From the NCBI GenBank assembly GCA_947372405.1, contig CANBTO010000140.1, positions 1 through 10,156 on the forward strand: a stretch of 10,156 bases of DNA, given 5' to 3'. Shown piece by piece: positions 7,163-10,156 of this stretch (position 1 is the stretch's first letter; each line of letters opens with the position of its first letter). Source of the stretch: Verrucomicrobiaceae bacterium. Lineage in GTDB: Bacteria > Verrucomicrobiota > Verrucomicrobiae > Verrucomicrobiales > Akkermansiaceae. The translations under genes were made by a program, and so were the position numbers. The notes below the pieces were generated by a model. The model saw only the letters and a program-made list of their open reading frames with translations. It ran no database searches and was not told the DNA's origin.

Positions 7163-8625
7163 CGGTAGATGCCGTCGAGTTGCCAGCGGTCGGGCGGTTG
7201 CAGCACCAGGCGCAGCGGAGGATGGTCGGTCACCTGGATGTCCCATTCGAGGCGCTGCCACGCCTCGGCGGGCTCCCACCACGAGCTTGATGAGGGAAAC
7301 GGACCGCGTGAATCGATGATGCGCCCCGGATGTGGGCCTGTCAGCAGAGCTAGCGGCCTCGGATGCCGTCCTTGGATGTCGTGGGCGACGGCGATTTCCA
7401 AGGGCGGACGGTAGCGGTGCAGCGGGACCGGGCAGGCGGGATCGGTTTCCCTGCCGACCAGCTTTCCGCTGACGGAAGCTGATAGATGGAAGGCATCCGG
7501 TTTGTGCGAAGCCGCGGGCACCGGGATGCCGACGCGCCCCGGACCTAACAGGGCCTCCAGTTTCGCGAGCGTTTCCGCCCAGCGTTCCGGTTGTGGCAAC
7601 TGGCGGCCGAACCACTCGCGCTGCGCCGCGGTGGCGAAGGTCGTCCTCACGTCGAGTTCCAGCGCGGTGATCGCCGCTTCCAGCCGCAGCGAGTCCAGCC
7701 AGGTTTGCAGCGGGGCTAACAACCCATCGACCGTAGCGCGCGGTTCCGGCAGGTGGATGCAGCGCGATACCGTATCGCCGGATTCGAGCAACAGCCGGAG
7801 CTCGGTGGCGGATACCGCGAGGTGGCGGGAAGCCAAGCGGCCGGCGAGTGTGTGGAGCAGGCGCTTGAGCGTGAAAACGAGTGGCTCCAATGAAACAAGG
7901 GCGTCCTCGAATTGGACGTGCTGGGCGAGCGATTCCGGCGGCCGGTGAAGGCGCAGCAAGCGGGCGGTTTTGCCATGAAGGAGGTCGTGCCAGCGGCCTG
8001 TTTCGGGGCCCAGTCGTTCGATGAGCGCTTGGCGCGGCAATGCCATGAAATCCCCGAGGGTTTTCAGCCCCCACAAATCCAGCAACCCGAACGGCGCCGA
8101 GCCGTTGCCCAACGTGTGCAACACGGCCAGTGGTACCGGGAACAAATCTTCAGGACGAACGCGCCGTCCGCAGGTCGGTTCGTGACACGCCGCAAGGCAT
8201 GCGAGATCCGGCGTTTCGGCAAGCGCGTGCCACAGCACCACACCGGGCAACGCAGCCGAACGCAGCATCGTTTCATCCCGGGTCCGCCATCCTGATAGAT
8301 CGAGGGTGAGCAGGTCCGGTGCCGTCAATTCAAGGTCGGGCGTCAGCGACTCGCCCAGCACGACCAACTCCGCCGACAACAATGCCTCGGCCTCCACGTC
8401 ACGCGGCAGCACCCGCAGGTCCGGGCAACGCACCAGGGCACGGTTGAGCGGCCAACCGGCTTGCAGTCCCGCGAAACGCGCAGCCCGGTTGAGTGACGCG
8501 ATCGGCAGCTTGCCCTTTGTTTCATCCTTACCCTCCCCGGCCAACACGACACAGGGTCCGCCATCCCCATGATGCCGCAGGATTGCCGAAACCGTGAAGT
8601 CCGGAAGATGGAGCGCTGCGAACAT
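7159..8625 (-). CDS. imuB: ImuB, Y-family-polymerase-like mutasome adaptor
   Basis: The 488-residue protein is the scaffold that in characterised systems links DnaE2 and ImuA to the beta clamp without polymerase activity. It opens with MFAALHLPDF, the ImuB form of the Y-family start. The second catalytic motif is APDLLTLDLSGW (102-113): one acidic residue (D104) remains, but the glutamate position is L105, so catalysis is not expected. A helix-hairpin-helix region is at about 182-218, a little-finger-like region at about 236-330, and the typical ImuB C-terminus at 440-488 (SSWWEP, then WQLDGIYR). The clamp-binding site expected around 335-346 is poor (QREWF 335-339 or QLPQP 342-346). The ATG at 8625 starts 1 nt after the imuA stop, and the gene ends in a 4-nt overlap with dnaE2, so the three are co-transcribed and translationally coupled. 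Confidence 0.95.
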   Translation of the reverse strand: MFAALHLPDFTVSAILRHHGDGGPCVVLAGEGKDETKGKLPIASLNRAARFAGLQAGWPLNRALVRCPDLRVLPRDVEAEALLSAELVVLGESLTPDLELTAPDLLTLDLSGWRTRDETMLRSAALPGVVLWHALAETPDLACLAACHEPTCGRRVRPEDLFPVPLAVLHTLGNGSAPFGLLDLWGLKTLGDFMALPRQALIERLGPETGRWHDLLHGKTARLLRLHRPPESLAQHVQFEDALVSLEPLVFTLKRLLHTLAGRLASRHLAVSATELRLLLESGDTVSRCIHLPEPRATVDGLLAPLQTWLDSLRLEAAITALELDVRTTFATAAQREWFGRQLPQPERWAETLAKLEALLGPGRVGIPVPAASHKPDAFHLSASVSGKLVGRETDPACPVPLHRYRPPLEIAVAHDIQGRHPRPLALLTGPHPGRIIDSRGPFPSSSSWWEPAEAWQRLEWDIQVTDHPPLRLVLQPPDRWQLDGIYR

Positions 8626-8626
8626 G

Positions 8627-9265
8627 CTATCCGTTCACCCGTTGCAGGCGTTCGTTTTCCACACGCAGATGCAGGCGGAGTTCTTGTGCCGGAAGATCGA
8701 AATCACCGAGCGTGAGATTGGCCGACATTCGAAACCGGCGGGCAGCGCAAGGCACCACGGGAAACGTCGCCATCACCACCAGGCGGCTGCCATTGCCCTC
8801 GATCACCCGTTTCAACCGCCACCAAGCCGATGCCGGACACGCCTGCAGTTCCCTTCGCGACAACCCCGATGCGTCCAGCAGCAGGAACGGCACGTTGCCA
8901 TCCCTTGCCAGCAGGTCGGCGGCCTTGAGCATCTCATGCGCCGCCCGGCAGCGCACCCATAACAGCCGCGAACACGCATTGCGGCCAAACGATCCGGGAT
9001 CGAAGGCATCCGATCCGTCGATCAAGACCAACTCGGGATGTGGACTGATTTCTTCCGGATCACCCAGCAACCCGGACACCCAGAGGGAGAGACCCGAAAC
9101 CGTCTCGCCACAGACCACTTCGGAAATCCCGCCTGCTGGAAATGTATCCGGTGAAAACGGATTCACCACGTCCACACGGGCTTGAGGCTCCGCCCGCATC
9201 GCATGCGCCTGCGGGAACTTTTCCCGGAGTTGGCGGCGCAGGATTTCAATGGCGGGCGGAGGCAC
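8627..9265 (-). CDS. imuA: ImuA, RecA-like mutasome protein
   Basis: The 212-residue product is assigned as ImuA from its position as first gene of the imuA-imuB-dnaE2 operon and from its degenerate RecA-like core. FPAGGISEVVCGETVSG (42-58) corresponds to the RecA/ImuA strand and P-loop. However, G53-E-T-V-S-G58 is followed by Leu-Ser instead of Lys-Thr/Ser, so ATP binding in the usual way is unlikely. ELVLIDGSDAFDP (78-90, D83) resembles a Walker B region, and NVPFLLLDASGL (124-135) a following core strand. Its role is to promote DnaE2-ImuB translesion synthesis, probably by protein contacts with ImuB or RecA. The start is GTG at 9265: an in-frame TAG at 9275-9277 excludes a longer form, and AGGA lies 7 nt upstream. 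A LexA operator lies 28-41 bp upstream. Confidence 0.88.
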   Translation of the reverse strand: MPPPAIEILRRQLREKFPQAHAMRAEPQARVDVVNPFSPDTFPAGGISEVVCGETVSGLSLWVSGLLGDPEEISPHPELVLIDGSDAFDPGSFGRNACSRLLWVRCRAAHEMLKAADLLARDGNVPFLLLDASGLSRRELQACPASAWWRLKRVIEGNGSRLVVMATFPVVPCAARRFRMSANLTLGDFDLPAQELRLHLRVENERLQRVNG

Positions 9266-9272
9266 GGGAGCA

Positions 9273-9276
9273 TCCT
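9273..9276 (-). promoter_or_regulatory. Ribosome-binding site of imuA
   Basis: AGGA (minus strand) is followed by 7 bases and then the GTG start at 9265. It supports this GTG over later candidates such as the Met at codon 23. The same bases also fall in TAGGAT (9272-9277), which could instead serve as a -10 element; see the operator entry. Confidence 0.6.
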
Positions 9277-9292
9277 AGCCTGCGCCATGAAA

Positions 9293-9306
9293 TGTTCAAG
9301 AGAACA
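9293..9306 (-). promoter_or_regulatory. LexA operator (SOS box) of the imuA-imuB-dnaE2 operon
   Basis: On the minus strand this is TGTTC-TCTT-GAACA, a perfect 14-bp palindrome matching the LexA-binding consensus TGTTC-N4-GAACA established for Verrucomicrobia. It sits in the 69-bp gap between the SRAP gene and imuA, exactly where a mutagenesis-cassette operator is expected. TTGAAC inside the box, 16 bases from TAGGAT (9272-9277), would make a weak -35/-10 pair with the operator over the -35. That promoter would start transcription almost at the GTG, so the promoter itself is uncertain. An additional GTTC half-site lies at 9313-9316. Confidence 0.9.
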
Positions 9307-9334
9307 GTTTCCGTTCAGTGTTGGTGACACACTC

Positions 9335-9967
9335 TTAGAAAAGAAACCCCTGGCTCCCATCAACCGGTGGCGGCGGTTCAGGTTTCAGGAAATTCACCGC
9401 GCCGACATGCTGAAGCGGCACCACTGACGGCCCGAATTCATGGAGATCACCATCCAGAAACGGGTCAATTTGTGAGTCCGTAAGCACGGCCGGCATCCGG
9501 TCATGCACTTTTCGGACGAATGCCGAGGACTCGGTGGTGAGCATTGAGAAACAAGGACCGGTTTCCCCTTCCTCCCAGATTCCGGCGATCATGATCCACC
9601 CGTCATCCTCGCGCGTGAACCGCAGTGGGGCAGCCTTGCATCCGGGAGCCTCCACCCATTCATAAAACGCGATGGCGGGGATCAAACAACGGCGCTCGCG
9701 GAATGCCTCCCGCCACATCGCGGAATCCAACTTGTCCTCCCGGGAATTCACAACCGTCCGGGAAACCACCCCCTTCGCACCGCGGAACTTCCGCCGGAAT
9801 CCCCAGCTCATTTCCTGCAAATCCCCATCCGGCATGATCACTGGCGCTAACAAGGTCGGGCGGACGATCCACTTTTCGCCCAAGGAACGCAGTTTTTCAA
9901 CCGCCGGGATCTTCACCCTGGCGGGCAACCGGTTGGCTTTCTTGCCGATTTCATAGGCGGTGCACAC
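9335..9967 (-). CDS. yedK: SRAP-domain protein (YedK/HMCES family), abasic-site DNA-protein crosslinker
   Basis: The 210-residue protein is a full SRAP domain. The family reacts with abasic sites in single-stranded DNA through its Cys2 amino terminus, forming a thiazolidine crosslink that shields the lesion. Conserved residues are present: C2 directly after the initiator, N74 with R76 and E77 in VVNSRED (72-78), E103 in IPAIAFYEWV (96-105), and H155 in VHDRMPAVL (154-162). Because Cys2 must be exposed after Met removal, the GTG at 9967 is the start. No good ribosome-binding site is visible. The C-terminus is a proline-rich tail (PEPPPPVDG, about 195-204) ending QGFLF (206-210), which matches the beta-clamp pentapeptide QxxLF. 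It lies 69 bp upstream of imuA on the same strand, next to the LexA operator. I found no LexA box upstream of this gene itself. Confidence 0.93.
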   Translation of the reverse strand: MCTAYEIGKKANRLPARVKIPAVEKLRSLGEKWIVRPTLLAPVIMPDGDLQEMSWGFRRKFRGAKGVVSRTVVNSREDKLDSAMWREAFRERRCLIPAIAFYEWVEAPGCKAAPLRFTREDDGWIMIAGIWEEGETGPCFSMLTTESSAFVRKVHDRMPAVLTDSQIDPFLDGDLHEFGPSVVPLQHVGAVNFLKPEPPPPVDGSQGFLF

Positions 9968-10156
9968 AGCCGGAGAATTGGCTGGAGATCGGAATCTGGC
10001 AAGGGGTGAGGCGTTCCAGGATGCGGAGGCGGCGGGGTTCGCTTTGGTAGTGCGGCTTGGCGAGGAAGTGTTAGAAATGGCAGACGTCGGATTTCCAAGC
10101 GTGGCCTCTCATGGCAACTGACATCAGGGATTATGACTCTTGTATCATTCCCTGAC
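9968..10156. other. Region upstream of the SRAP gene with no convincing gene
   Basis: These 189 bases precede the SRAP start. Short open frames exist on both strands (for example plus-strand GTG 9960 to TGA 10121) but overlap the SRAP start and lack support. A minus-strand frame with ATG at 10112 is broken by TAA at 10071-10073 and ends at 9951. I found no TGTTC-N4-GAACA box and no convincing sigma-70 promoter. Its right end carries the hairpin described separately. Confidence 0.4.
10124..10155. repeat. Interrupted 11-bp inverted repeat (hairpin) at the right edge
   Basis: TCAGGGA (10124-10130) pairs with TCCCTGA (10149-10155), and the inner ATGA (10133-10136) pairs with TCAT (10145-10148). 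This gives an 11-bp stem with a 2-base bulge and an 8-base loop. No T-run is visible before the window ends. It could be an upstream gene's terminator, a dispersed repeat unit, or part of a longer element cut by the window. Confidence 0.55.

Noticed and set aside
4046..8074. A 1342-residue open frame that extends DnaE2 by about 300 residues
   Set aside because: The extra N-terminal part lies out of frame inside imuB and has an Arg/Pro/Ala-rich shadow composition. The DnaE2 family N-terminus begins at the ATG at 7162.
9960..10121. Plus-strand GTG frame of 53 residues at the SRAP start
   Set aside because: It overlaps the SRAP start region on the other strand, lacks a ribosome-binding site and matches no family.

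Overview
The window is GC-rich bacterial chromosome, most likely from the phylum Verrucomicrobiota. The best evidence for this is a perfect 14-bp palindrome, TGTTC-N4-GAACA, upstream of an imuA-imuB-dnaE2 cassette. That is the published LexA-binding consensus of Verrucomicrobia and differs from the motifs of Proteobacteria and Firmicutes. A Tat-exported six-hairpin-like protein and a short secreted GH29 fucosidase also fit that phylum. No tRNA, rRNA, CRISPR array, insertion sequence or phage gene is visible.

Layout, left to right. Positions 3-131 may hold the 3' end of a rightward gene cut by the window edge. All other genes read leftward (minus strand). 240-1499 encodes a Tat-exported protein, probably an (alpha/alpha)6 carbohydrate-active enzyme. 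1768-2781 encodes a secreted alpha-L-fucosidase-like GH29 enzyme, and an open shifted frame behind its stop may be a frameshifted C-terminal extension. 2967-3932 encodes a YheT-family alpha/beta hydrolase. 4046-9265 is the mutagenesis operon dnaE2, imuB and imuA, transcribed in the order imuA, imuB, dnaE2 and tightly coupled (1-nt gap, then a 4-nt ATGA overlap). 9335-9967 encodes a SRAP-domain (YedK/HMCES-type) protein 69 bp upstream of imuA. The final 189 bases hold no convincing gene but contain an interrupted hairpin at the very end.

The right half is a DNA-damage-tolerance locus. After damage, LexA would release the operator in front of imuA. ImuA (RecA-like), ImuB (a Y-family-like protein lacking an intact catalytic motif) and DnaE2 (an error-prone C-family polymerase with intact catalytic aspartates) would form a translesion mutasome. 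The upstream SRAP protein should crosslink abasic sites in single-stranded DNA. Its last five residues, QGFLF, match the beta-clamp-binding consensus QxxLF, whereas the corresponding motif in ImuB looks degenerate. This suggests the SRAP protein is delivered to the replication clamp, a bacterial parallel to the PCNA contact reported for HMCES; this is inference. The left half is a small secreted glycan-degradation pair with no visible link to the repair locus.
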